DNA of 64,000 bases from Advenella incenata. GTDB lineage: Bacteria; Pseudomonadota; Gammaproteobacteria; Burkholderiales; Burkholderiaceae_B. A program made the translations under genes and the position numbers. The notes beneath the pieces were generated by a model. That model ran no database searches and was not told where the DNA came from. It saw nothing but the letters and a program-made list of their open reading frames with translations. This document shows, piece after piece, positions 52,963 to 61,712 of the stretch; position 1 is the stretch's first letter; each line of letters begins with the position of its first letter. The stretch spans positions 62,001-126,000 of the forward strand of contig NZ_SHKO01000003.1 of the NCBI RefSeq assembly GCF_004217095.1, written 5' to 3'.

Positions 52963-53677
52963 AATGACCTCCAAATAATATTTACATAGCGCTACTGAGC
53001 CGACATCTGTGTGACTGTTCGGTCCGTCTATGCGTGCGCCTATGTCGATACGGTTTGTGCCAATCGACTTGGGCGCTTTAACAAGGGCTGATGATTATTA
53101 AAATTAATACCTTGAATGTTGGGGTCGCTTGCTCCGGGGCTACAAAACCAGCAAATAGCCTGAGCGTCGATCGCATCCATTAAAGCGAGCTGCATCAAAT
53201 GGCGCCGAAATACATGACGCGGCAATAAATTACGCCACTGATAAAAAACGGAAATTAAATAACGCTTGATGTGCTGTATATCTGTAAATAACAGGGCTGC
53301 TTATGTATATGTTATTTATTAAGTTAGTAAGTTAATGAATTAGTGCGGGAATTGGTGCGGTCGCAAATTTTTGATATTTATAAATACTACGACATGTGAA
53401 AATATACTACAACTTATTACATTTAATATCAATGGAGTAAACCCGGTTTTTAAAAATAAAATCGGGTTCTCATTGATTAGGTGGGATTTGCAGCAGGATC
53501 GGACAGATCACGGTCCACGTGCCGGGCGCCACGGGCAGGGCTCGGCTTGGGCTGTGCCGTCGCGATGCGGGCTTGCAGGCAAGGCGTCAGTACTTTCTGA
53601 GCTGAAAGTCGGGTTTCGGTTTTTTTTTGGGGGAAAGACGTGTTTTGCCAACAGGTCGTTTTGCAAAACTGTCGTAA
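52963..53677. other. AT-rich gene-poor stretch next to tRNA-Cys
   Basis: About 700 bp without a supported gene. The stretch from about 53225 to 53480 is distinctly AT-rich (many TTAATA/TATTTA words) compared with the GC-rich neighbours; from about 53500 the composition returns to normal. It contains AACCCG and CGGGTT arms around an AT-rich loop (about 53439-53467) and a TTTTTTTTT run at about 53620. I find no integrase, no transposase remnant and no direct repeat of the tRNA end. Confidence 0.55.
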
Positions 53678-53696
53678 GTTCAGAATGGCTCTGAAC
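53678..53696 (-). terminator. Possible terminator of tRNA-Cys
   Basis: GTTCAGA (53678-53684) and TCTGAAC (53690-53696) pair perfectly around a 5-base loop, just downstream of the tRNA on the minus strand. A TTTTG run follows about 14 bases later. Confidence 0.4.
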
Positions 53697-53708
53697 CCGT
53701 ATAAATAA

Positions 53709-53782
53709 TGGAGGCGCAGAGCGGAGTCGAACCGCTCTGGACGGATTTGCAATCCGCTGCATAACCGCTTTGCTACTGCGCC
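53709..53782 (-). tRNA. tRNA-Cys (anticodon GCA)
   Basis: The minus strand folds as a standard tRNA: acceptor GGCGCAG at 53782-53776 pairs with CTGCGCC; the D-loop contains GCAAAGCGGTTA; the anticodon loop is TTGCAAA (GCA complement at 53748-53750); the T-stem is GAGCGGTTCGACTCCGCTC; the discriminator base is T and CCA is encoded in the genome (53711-53709). Total 74 bases. Confidence 0.97.
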
Positions 53783-53936
53783 TAAGTAATAACAAACGAA
53801 GAGTCAAGCATTATGGTCGATTTTTCGTGTGCAGTCAAGGAGATGGACGGGATCGGCAATCAAAATGCGATTCGGCACCACTCGAATGCGTGGAAAAGCC
53901 TGCGTATGTAGCAGCTTGATATCGCCGCCAGCCTGA

Positions 53937-54656
53937 TCAATGATCTGCAGGCGGTCTCATCGTGGCTTCGTTGTCTATCCGAATCCAGTGCGGGTGCGAA
54001 TGCAGGATCTGTTCTACGTATTCAAGCGTTCCCGATAAATGTTCGCGCAAGCGCTGCTGCGCCTGTTCGGGCGCGTTGCCGGAAATGGCTTGCACAATCA
54101 GGCGATGATCGCCGATGATGCGTTCCAGTTTGCCGGACACCGGCAGATGCAGGCGACGCAGTCGGTCCAGGTGTCCGCTATTGCTGTGCACCAGATGCCA
54201 CAATGCATCTTTTCCTGCCGCCTGATAAAGCATACGGTGAAATTGCGTATCGGCCTGGCTGAAAGCGCTCAGATCTTTGGCGGCGCGCAGGGCGTCCTGT
54301 TGCTGTACCAGCGCCTGCAATGATTCGATTAAGCCCGGCTCATGTGATTGGGCCAGTTCCCGCACCAGTTCCAGTTCAAGAGACTGGCGCAGAAAATGAG
54401 CCTGTTTGGCCAACGTGATGTCAATCAGGCTGACACGCGTCGATGCCTGAGGATAGATATCCACCAGCATTTCTGCGGCCAGTTTTAGCAATGCTTCGCG
54501 TACCGGTGTCTGACTAACCCCATAGCAGTCGGCCAGTTCGGCGCGTGAAAGCAGGGCGCCTGGCGCCCATTCCAGCGCAATGATTTTCTGGCGTAGTAAC
54601 TGGTACAGTTGCGGCGCTGCCTGGCGGCTGCGATCAAGTGGCGTGGTCGGTCTCAT
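53937..54656 (-). CDS. GntR-family regulator, FadR subfamily (FCD domain)
   Basis: A 239-residue repressor-type regulator. The N-terminal winged helix contains LYQLLRQKIIALEWAPGALLSRAELADCYGVSQTPVREALLKLA; the C-terminal FCD ligand-binding domain is all-helical (FHRMLYQAAGKDALWHLVHS, RIIGDHRLIVQAISGNAPEQAQQRLREHLSGTL). It lies downstream of the dehydratase and aldolase genes and probably controls them in response to a sugar acid or its product. Confidence 0.88.
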   Translation of the reverse strand: MRPTTPLDRSRQAAPQLYQLLRQKIIALEWAPGALLSRAELADCYGVSQTPVREALLKLAAEMLVDIYPQASTRVSLIDITLAKQAHFLRQSLELELVRELAQSHEPGLIESLQALVQQQDALRAAKDLSAFSQADTQFHRMLYQAAGKDALWHLVHSNSGHLDRLRRLHLPVSGKLERIIGDHRLIVQAISGNAPEQAQQRLREHLSGTLEYVEQILHSHPHWIRIDNEATMRPPADH

Positions 54657-54845
54657 GTTTTATTTGGATGGGCGGTAATGCGACCGTTGCAATAGCCATG
54701 CAATAGGAAATGGAAATGCGTAAGGCTCAATATTACATACGCGTATGGCCGCAGACGATCAACCAAGCCGTTGATCAACGGTACGCGGTACGTGTTGTGC
54801 GCAGACCGGTTTGCCTGCGCTGCTGATTTTGTCACGTTCAAAATG

Positions 54846-55562
54846 CTATCGGCCGTTGCGTTGTCGCCAGGCGGAAAAATCGGCTTTTGCCTGTTCGTCG
54901 GTAGCGGGATACAGCCCGATAATGGATCGGCCCTTGAGTACCTCTTCGGTGACAAAATCTTCGTATGCGGTCATTTCTATGGCCTCGGCGGCAATATCTT
55001 GCGCCAGATGGGCGGGGATCACGACCACACCCTCGGCATCGCCGACGATGACATCGCCGGGGAAAACAGCGACGTCGCCGCAGCCGATAGGCACGTTGAT
55101 GTCCAGCGCCTGATGCAGGGTAAGATTGGTGGGCGCAGAGGGGCGCTGGTGATATGCGGCAATAGACAATTTGGCAATTTCCGGTGAGTCACGAAAGCCG
55201 CCATCGGTGACCACACCGGCCGCACCGCGCTTCATCAGACGGGAAACCAGAATGGAGCCGGCCGAGGCGGCACGCGCATCCTTGCGGCTGTCTATCATCA
55301 ACACAGCGCCTTGCGGGCACTGATCAACTGCAACTCGTTGCGGATGGCTGCGGTCCTGAAAAACGGTAATGGGGTTGAGGTCTTCGCGTGCCGGAATGTA
55401 GCGCAGCGTGTAAGCCTCGCCCACCATGGTCGGCAAATCAGGGTTAAGCGGATGTACGTCCTGAATGAACTGATTGCGCAGGCCGCGCTTATACAAGGCA
55501 GTACAAAGCGTGGCGGTGCTGACGGTTGTCAGTTGCTTGCGAACTTGTGGGTCAAGGGCCAT
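54846..55562 (-). CDS. RraA-family aldolase-like protein
   Basis: A 238-residue protein of the RraA/HMG aldolase family. Conserved parts are MVGEAYTLRYIPARED, GAVLMIDSRKDARAASAGSILVSRLMKRGAAGVVTDGGFRDS (the aldolase G-x20-R-D type motif) and the CGDVAVFPGDVIVGDAEGVVVIP strand pair. In catabolic operons such members cleave 2-keto-3-deoxy sugar acids or related 4-hydroxy-2-keto acids rather than acting on RNase E. It follows the dehydratase by 13 bp. The ATG at 55562 is used; upstream in the same frame lies part of the dehydratase gene read in another frame. Confidence 0.85.
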   Translation of the reverse strand: MALDPQVRKQLTTVSTATLCTALYKRGLRNQFIQDVHPLNPDLPTMVGEAYTLRYIPAREDLNPITVFQDRSHPQRVAVDQCPQGAVLMIDSRKDARAASAGSILVSRLMKRGAAGVVTDGGFRDSPEIAKLSIAAYHQRPSAPTNLTLHQALDINVPIGCGDVAVFPGDVIVGDAEGVVVIPAHLAQDIAAEAIEMTAYEDFVTEEVLKGRSIIGLYPATDEQAKADFSAWRQRNGR

Positions 55563-55575
55563 GATGAATTCCTGA

Positions 55576-57309
55576 TCAATAAATGCTGGGTTCGTTGTTG
55601 GGGGCGCCGAAGCTGGTTTCAAGAAAGTCGAAATCACAACCGGCATCGGCTTGCAGAATATGCTGCGAGAACATCCAGCCGTAGCCACGTTCGAAGCGGC
55701 GTTCGGGCGCGATCCAGTCTGCTCGTCTTGCAGCCAGTTCCTCATCGCTTATCTCAAGGTGGATGCGACGGGCTGGAACATCAACGGTAATCATGTCGCC
55801 GGTGCGCACCAGTGCCAGATTGCCGCCGACATAGGATTCGGGCGCCACATGCAAAATACAGGCGCCGTAGCTGGTGCCGCTCATGCGCGCATCGGACAGG
55901 CGCAGCATATCGCGTACGCCCTGTTTGATCAGCTTGACCGGAATCGGCAGCATGCCCCATTCAGGCATGCCCGGACCACCCAGCGGGCCGGCATTACGCA
56001 ATACCATAATGTGGTCGGGCGTGACATCCAGGTTTTCATCATCCACCGCTGCTTTCATGCTTGGATAATCATCAAAGACGAGCGCGGGGCCTGTGTGCTG
56101 CAGGAACTGCGGCGCGCATGCGCTGGGTTTAATTACGCAACCGGACGGCGCCAGATTGCCGCGCAATACGGCCAGTGCGCCCTCGGGATACAACGGGTTG
56201 TCCATGGGGCGAATCACGTCGTCGTTATACACTTGCGCGTCTTTGATATTTTCGGCCAGCGTCTGGCCGGTAACGGTCATGGTCTCGCCCTGCACATGGT
56301 CGCCAAGGCGGCGCATCAGACCTGGCAGGCCACCTGCATAATAAAAATCTTCCATCAGATAGGTACTGCCGCTGGGGCGCACATTGGCAATGACCGGAAC
56401 CTTGCGGCTGGCCGTATCAAAGTCATCCAGCGTGACATCACAGCCAGCGCGGCGCGACATGGCAATCAGATGAATGACTGCATTGGTGGAGCATCCCATG
56501 GCCATGGCCACGGCAATGGCATTCAGAAAACTGGTTCGGGACAGGATGCGGGCCGGCGTGAGATCCTCCCATACCATGTCCACGATACGGCGGCCACAAG
56601 CGGCCGCCATGCGAATGTGGTTGGCGTCGACTGCGGGAATCGATGATGCTCCAGGTAGCGTCATGCCAATGGATTCGGCAATGGCGGTCATCGTGCTGGC
56701 GGTGCCCATGGTCATGCATGTGCCTGCGCTGCGGGCAATGCCGCCTTCTACGCCAATCCATTCGGTTTTGCTGATTTTGCCGGCGCGTCGCTCATCCCAA
56801 TACTTCCACGCATCCGAGCCCGATCCCAGGATTTTTCCTTGCCAGTTACCGCGCAGCATGGGGCCGGCGGGCAAATAAATACAGGGCAGTCCCGCACTGA
56901 TGGCACCCATCAACAGGCCGGGCGTAGTTTTATCGCATCCGCCCATCAATACCGCGCCGTCTACCGGATGGCTGCGCAGCAGTTCCTCGGCTTCCATGGC
57001 AAGCATATTGCGATACAGCATGGTCGTGGGCTTGACGAAGTTTTCCGACAGGGAGATGGCCGGCAATTCTATGGGGAAGCCTCCGGCCTGGAAAATACCG
57101 CGTTTGACATCCTCCACCCGTTGCTTGAAATGCGAATGGCAAGGGTTGATATCCGACCAGGTGTTCAGGATGGCAATAACGGGGCGGCCTTCCCAATCCT
57201 CTGGCGCATAGCCCATTTGCATGATGCGGGATCGGTGTCCGAAAGAGCGCAAATCATCCGGGGCAAACCAGCGGGCGCTGCGCAGCGAATCATAGGTACG
57301 TTTTGACAT
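55576..57309 (-). CDS. IlvD/Edd family sugar-acid dehydratase (L-arabonate dehydratase-like)
   Basis: A 577-residue [2Fe-2S] dehydratase. The three cluster cysteines are C57 (WSDINPCHSHF), C125 (LMGGCDKTTPGLL) and C198 (ARSAGTCMTMGTASTM), the spacing seen in L-arabonate dehydratases. The conserved serine region GMLPIPVKLIKQGVRDMLRLSDARMSG is present. It removes water from a sugar acid such as L-arabonate to form a 2-keto-3-deoxy acid. First gene of the operon (dehydratase, aldolase-like, then gntR). The ATG at 57309 begins MSKRTYDSLRSARWF. Confidence 0.92.
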   Translation of the reverse strand: MSKRTYDSLRSARWFAPDDLRSFGHRSRIMQMGYAPEDWEGRPVIAILNTWSDINPCHSHFKQRVEDVKRGIFQAGGFPIELPAISLSENFVKPTTMLYRNMLAMEAEELLRSHPVDGAVLMGGCDKTTPGLLMGAISAGLPCIYLPAGPMLRGNWQGKILGSGSDAWKYWDERRAGKISKTEWIGVEGGIARSAGTCMTMGTASTMTAIAESIGMTLPGASSIPAVDANHIRMAAACGRRIVDMVWEDLTPARILSRTSFLNAIAVAMAMGCSTNAVIHLIAMSRRAGCDVTLDDFDTASRKVPVIANVRPSGSTYLMEDFYYAGGLPGLMRRLGDHVQGETMTVTGQTLAENIKDAQVYNDDVIRPMDNPLYPEGALAVLRGNLAPSGCVIKPSACAPQFLQHTGPALVFDDYPSMKAAVDDENLDVTPDHIMVLRNAGPLGGPGMPEWGMLPIPVKLIKQGVRDMLRLSDARMSGTSYGACILHVAPESYVGGNLALVRTGDMITVDVPARRIHLEISDEELAARRADWIAPERRFERGYGWMFSQHILQADAGCDFDFLETSFGAPNNEPSIY

Positions 57310-57513
57310 GGTGAATGACCTTGGGGGCAGAAATAGTGAGTTCAATCCCATTGAAACATTAATATATTAGTTGGTCTATTCGGGATATCGATGAGTGCCG
57401 AACTGGCTGGCTGACCATGGTTGAATTTGCCAGCGGCATCTATCTATTGCATTCGTAATTGTGGCTGACCGAGCGTACGGGAGCGTTGGGGGTACTGTCT
57501 GTCGTTTGCTGAT

Positions 57514-57551
57514 AATTCAATCGCAAGAAAAAGATTGCTTGCGATTGAATT
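57514..57551. promoter_or_regulatory. Perfect 14-bp inverted repeat upstream of ada
   Basis: AATTCAATCGCAAG (57514-57527) and CTTGCGATTGAATT (57538-57551) are exact complements with a 10-base spacer, ending 45 bp before the ada start. It may be a binding site for a dimeric regulator or form a hairpin in the message leader. Confidence 0.6.
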
Positions 57552-57596
57552 GGTCTCTATTCTGATCATGACTGCCATCTTTCCAGGAGATCAATC

Positions 57597-58676
57597 ATGA
57601 CATCATCGCAAGCACAGGCCCAGTTTACTTCCGACGAAGCTCGCTGGCAGGCCGTGCAAAGTCGCGATCGGCAAGCGGACGGACAATTTGTTTATGGTGT
57701 AAAGACCACGGGCGTGTATTGCCGTCCCAGTTCCTCGGCCCGCCTGCCACAGCGAAAGAATGTCGTTTTTTTTGATACGGCACAAGAGGCCGAGGCAGCA
57801 GGCTATCGCGCCAGTCGCCGGGCGCGGGCCGACCGGACTGCCGCCGCAAACGAACGCGCTGAACTGGTTGAGCGGGCTTGTCGTCAAATTGAGTCGGCGC
57901 AAACGCCACCGAGTCTGGACGAACTGGCGGCACAAGCCAATATGAGTCCATTTCATTTTCATCGCGTATTCAAGGCTGAAACCGGTGTCACACCGAAAGC
58001 CTATGCATCGGCCTGGCGCGCCAGGAAACTGCGTGATGAGCTGGGATCATCAGTCACATCGATTACAGACGCCATCTATACGGCCGGTTTCAATTCCAAC
58101 AGCCGCTTTTACGAAGCATCGGAGCAGTTGCTGGGGATGCGTGCCGGGGAGTATCGGGCTGGCGGGCAGGGTGCTGTCATCCGTTTCGCCATCGGACAAT
58201 GTTCGCTGGGCGCCATTCTTGTGGCGCAAAGCCACCGTGGAATCTGCGCCATTATGCTGGGTGATGATCCCGACATGCTGTTGCGCGACTTGCAGGATCA
58301 ATTTGCCAGGGCCCAGCTGGTTGGGGGCGATGCCGCCTTTGAGCGTCTGGTGGCGCAGGTCATTGGTTTTGTAGAGGCGCCGTCTGTGGGTTTGAATCTA
58401 CCGCTCGATGTCCGTGGTACGGCTTTTCAGGAGCGGGTGTGGCAGGCATTACGAGACGTGCCTGCTGGCACGACCGTCAGTTACGGTCAGATTGCCGAGC
58501 GGATCGGCGCGCCCACTGCTGTGCGCGCCGTTGCCCAGGCCTGTGGCGCCAATCGCATTGCCGTTGCCATCCCCTGCCATCGCGTGGTCAGGCGCGATGG
58601 CGATATCTCAGGCTATCGCTGGGGCGTAGAACGCAAGCGCCAGCTACTGGAAAGGGAAGCGACCGCACAGCCGTGA
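57597..58676 (+). CDS. ada: Ada-type DNA repair protein with a degenerate N-terminal zinc domain
   Basis: A 359-residue Ada-type protein with an Ada zinc domain (to about 80), an AraC-type helix-turn-helix (about 95-185: LDELAAQANMSPFHFHRVFKAETG) and a C-terminal O6-methylguanine methyltransferase with the active PCHRV cysteine. The acceptor cysteine C42 (VYCRP, equal to C38 of E. coli Ada) is kept, but the other three zinc ligands are gone: S46, S73 and A76 stand where C42, C69 and C72 should be. Phosphotriester repair and methylation-dependent activation are therefore doubtful, while base repair by the C-terminus should remain. ATG at 57597 with AGGAG upstream. Confidence 0.93.
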   Translation: MTSSQAQAQFTSDEARWQAVQSRDRQADGQFVYGVKTTGVYCRPSSSARLPQRKNVVFFDTAQEAEAAGYRASRRARADRTAAANERAELVERACRQIESAQTPPSLDELAAQANMSPFHFHRVFKAETGVTPKAYASAWRARKLRDELGSSVTSITDAIYTAGFNSNSRFYEASEQLLGMRAGEYRAGGQGAVIRFAIGQCSLGAILVAQSHRGICAIMLGDDPDMLLRDLQDQFARAQLVGGDAAFERLVAQVIGFVEAPSVGLNLPLDVRGTAFQERVWQALRDVPAGTTVSYGQIAERIGAPTAVRAVAQACGANRIAVAIPCHRVVRRDGDISGYRWGVERKRQLLEREATAQP

Positions 58677-58967
58677 CCGGTGGCAGGATGCGCGCCGCTA
58701 TCCTGCGGCGGGGCCATTGACCGCTATACAGGGTGAGGGCGGAAGGCTGTTGTTTGATCTGCGGCTGAGATTGGCAGCCGCCCGCGTGGACCCCCGGGCT
58801 GGTCATCGTGGAATCAGCAATTGAATAATTGAACAATTGTGGGACAATAATCGCGTAATAGGAGCAATCGCGTAGCGGGTGCTGCATTGGGTGGATATGG
58901 CAATTGGTTCGCCTGGGCAATCATCGTACGTGAGGGTGGACAGAATAAATCCAAAAGAGAGAGACTT

Positions 58968-60626
58968 ATGACAGATGAAATACAGATGGGCCTGATGCAG
59001 CCGCATCCATTGCTGATATCGTCGTTGATTACTCATGCCGAGCGTCATCATGCTGATGGTCAGATTGTCTCGCGTCGCGTTGAGGGCGATTTGCATCGCT
59101 ACCAATGGCGCGATGTGGCCCGCCGGTCCCGCCAGGTAGCCAGAGCGCTTGATGCCATGGCCCTGCCACTTTCTTCGCGGGTGGCCACGCTCGCCTGGAA
59201 TGGTTACCGCCATCTGGAACTTTATTTTGGTGTTAGTGGATCGGGCAGGGTGCTGCATACCATTAACCCGCGCCTGCATCCTGATCAAATTGCATGGATT
59301 GCCAATCATGCCGATGACCAGGTCTTATGCTTTGATCTGAGCTTTTTGCCTTTGGTGCAGGCAGTGCATGGCCAATGTCAAACGATCAGGCATTATGTTG
59401 CGCTATGCGACCGTGACGCGCTGCCATCCGACAGTGCGATACCCGGCCTGATCAGTTATGAGCAGTGGGTTGAAGAACAATCTGACGACTATCGCTGGCC
59501 GCAGTTTGACGAGAATGCCGCTTCCAGTATGTGCTACACCAGTGGAACCACAGGCAATCCGAAAGCGGTCATGTATAGCCATCGTTCAACGCTGCTGCAT
59601 GCCTATGGTGCAGCGCTGCCCGACTCCATGGCAATATCGGCTCGGGATGTAATCCTGCCCGTGGTGCCCATGTTCCATGTCAATGCCTGGGGCATTCCCT
59701 ATGCAGCGGCATTGACCGGCGCTACGCTGGTCTTTCCCGGCCCGCAGCTGGATGGAAAATCGGTCTACCAGTTGATGCAACAGGAGGGAGTGACATTCGC
59801 TGCCGGTGTGCCCACCGTATGGCAGATGCTGCTCGATTATGTTAAAGGCGAAGGCCTGCAATTTTCCACCCTCAAGCGCACCGTGATTGGCGGGTCGGCG
59901 TGCCCGCCGGCCATGATACAAGCGTTCCAGGAGCAGTACGGGGTCCAGGTGATACATGCCTGGGGCATGACAGAGACCAGCCCGTTGGGAACGCTGTGTA
60001 CGTTGAAAAATAAATCCCTGATGCTGCCACAGGAAGAGCAAATGAAACTGCGGCGCAAGCAGGGACGGGCGCTGTACGGGATTGATTTCAAAATTGTCGG
60101 CGACGATGCTGTTGAATTGCCGTGGGACGGTAAAACATTTGGCGATTTGTATGTCAAGGGGCCCTGGGTGGTGCGTGACTATTTTCCCGGTAAGGACAAT
60201 GCAGCATTGGTGGACGGCTGGTTTCCCACAGGAGATGTGGCGACCATCGACGCCGATGGCTACCTGCAGATCACAGACCGCAGCAAGGATGTGATCAAAT
60301 CCGGTGGCGAATGGATCAGCTCGATTGATATCGAAAACATCGCCATGGCGCACCCGGCCGTGCAACTGGCTGCCTGCATCGGTGTCAGTCATCGCAAATG
60401 GGATGAGCGTCCGGTTGTGGTGGTCGTCAGGCGCGAGCACATGGCGCTCGATAAAGATGAACTGCTGCAGTTTTATGAAGGCAAGATTGCCAAATGGCAG
60501 ATACCGGATGACGTTATATTCGTTGACGCCATTCCGTTGGGTGCCACAGGAAAAATGCTCAAATCCAAAATCAGGCAGATGCCCGAGGTTACAGCGTATT
60601 GCGCACTTGCGGCAAGTCGGGCATAA
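58968..60626 (+). CDS. Fatty-acid-CoA ligase (AMP-binding family)
   Basis: A 552-residue acyl-CoA synthetase. The P-loop-like motif is [18 protein letters not shown], the acyl-binding region [13 protein letters not shown], and the C-terminal motif [31 protein letters not shown] followed by the catalytic lysine region [10 protein letters not shown]. The domain pattern is that of medium or long-chain fatty acid ligases. The ATG at 58968 follows AGAGAGA; the frame is open 27 residues upstream. Convergent with the LysR gene, 5 bp apart. Confidence 0.9.
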   Translation: MTDEIQMGLMQPHPLLISSLITHAERHHADGQIVSRRVEGDLHRYQWRDVARRSRQVARALDAMALPLSSRVATLAWNGYRHLELYFGVSGSGRVLHTINPRLHPDQIAWIANHADDQVLCFDLSFLPLVQAVHGQCQTIRHYVALCDRDALPSDSAIPGLISYEQWVEEQSDDYRWPQFDENAASSMCYTSGTTGNPKAVMYSHRSTLLHAYGAALPDSMAISARDVILPVVPMFHVNAWGIPYAAALTGATLVFPGPQLDGKSVYQLMQQEGVTFAAGVPTVWQMLLDYVKGEGLQFSTLKRTVIGGSACPPAMIQAFQEQYGVQVIHAWGMTETSPLGTLCTLKNKSLMLPQEEQMKLRRKQGRALYGIDFKIVGDDAVELPWDGKTFGDLYVKGPWVVRDYFPGKDNAALVDGWFPTGDVATIDADGYLQITDRSKDVIKSGGEWISSIDIENIAMAHPAVQLAACIGVSHRKWDERPVVVVVRREHMALDKDELLQFYEGKIAKWQIPDDVIFVDAIPLGATGKMLKSKIRQMPEVTAYCALAASRA

Positions 60627-60631
60627 CCGCG

Positions 60632-61537
60632 TTAGCGCGTGGTTCTTTCCCAGATCATCTCTGCTGCGACAGACAGGGGTTCCTTGGAACGATAAAGCCG
60701 GACTTCGAAAGGCACTTCGTTTTGCCTGCCGCCCAGTACGCGCAGTTTGCCTGATTTGCAATCTTGCGCGACCACAGACCAGGGCAGCCAGCCGATACCA
60801 CGGCCTTTTTTAATCAGTGCCCAGGCCACTTCCACTGAATCGCAATAGGCCACTGGCGCCAGCGCATAACTGCTCGCACGCAGATGGTCGCTCAGTATAT
60901 GATGAAGTGAAAGTGTATTGAGATAGGTTACGTGAGGAATGGGCGTGAATTCGTCAAGCAAATCATAGGCCGTTTGGCTGTATTTGTCGGCGCTGCACAC
61001 GGGCACAAATCGGTCTGCACCCAATTGCAGGTACTGAAAGCTCGCAGTCGCGACCGGGACCGATAAATTGGGGTGCTCGTAGCAGCACAGAAAATCCACT
61101 TCCTCTCGTTGCAGCAGGGCGACCATATCCGGCGTTGAGCCGGTTCTGATCTGGACAGACACGGCAACAGACAGCTCCTTGCTAATGGCATCTGACATTT
61201 CACAGGCCCAGTCCGCCACCAGCGTGCTGGCCAGATAGCGCCCGGTCGCAATGCGCAATGCATGGCTTGTATCCTGCCCGGGTGATTTTATTTTCTTGCT
61301 GACCGTGTTGAGTCTGGCAACGATGTATTCGGCTGTCACCAGCAGTTCGCGTCCCTCTTGCGTGAGTCTGACGGGAATTTTGCTGCGATCAACCAGCGTT
61401 GCGCCAGCCCAGTGTTCCAGCTCCCTGATGCGTCGGCTGAAAGCTGGGTGGGTCACGTTGCGCAACTCGGCAGCCTTGGTAAAGCTGCATGTTTTGGATA
61501 AGGCGATCAGGTCTTTCAGAAGCTTGGTTTCTGCCAT
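60632..61537 (-). CDS. LysR-family transcriptional regulator
   Basis: A 301-residue LysR-type regulator. The N-terminal helix-turn-helix is in LKDLIALSKTCSFTKAAELRNVTHPAFSRRIRELEHW; the C-terminal part is the usual two-lobe effector-binding domain. It is divergent from the Bug-protein gene, with a palindrome between them, so it most likely controls that module and itself. Confidence 0.9.
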   Translation of the reverse strand: MAETKLLKDLIALSKTCSFTKAAELRNVTHPAFSRRIRELEHWAGATLVDRSKIPVRLTQEGRELLVTAEYIVARLNTVSKKIKSPGQDTSHALRIATGRYLASTLVADWACEMSDAISKELSVAVSVQIRTGSTPDMVALLQREEVDFLCCYEHPNLSVPVATASFQYLQLGADRFVPVCSADKYSQTAYDLLDEFTPIPHVTYLNTLSLHHILSDHLRASSYALAPVAYCDSVEVAWALIKKGRGIGWLPWSVVAQDCKSGKLRVLGGRQNEVPFEVRLYRSKEPLSVAAEMIWERTTR

Positions 61538-61624
61538 GGGATAGCCTCCGTATCAATAGGGGTTCGAAGCGTGCCTGCCTGATCGAAATAGCGCGGCTGC
61601 GCAACAGGCCATTGCGGTTTTATT

Positions 61625-61642
61625 TTGCACGTCATTGTGCAA
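61625..61642. promoter_or_regulatory. Palindromic site between the LysR and Bug genes
   Basis: TTGCAC-GTCATT-GTGCAA (61625-61642) is a perfect inverted repeat with flanking TTTTATT/AATAAAA symmetry. It lies 71 bp before the Bug start and 88 bp before the LysR start, the normal place for a LysR operator. Confidence 0.6.
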
Positions 61643-61712
61643 TAAAAGCACAATGATAGTGTTTTTCAGCATTTAGTATAGAGGCAATCAAAATTTCAAC
61701 GGAGACATTGTC

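Noticed and set aside
53040-53225. Small minus-strand open frame of 61 codons
   Set aside because: No ribosome-binding site and no family resemblance in a stretch that looks non-coding.
53477-53807. Minus-strand open frames overlapping tRNA-Cys
   Set aside because: They run through the tRNA and a poly-T tract and have no ribosome-binding site.
59586-60761. Antisense frame of 391 codons over the acyl-CoA ligase
   Set aside because: Shadow of the real ligase gene; composition rich in His, Arg and Gln without family sequence.
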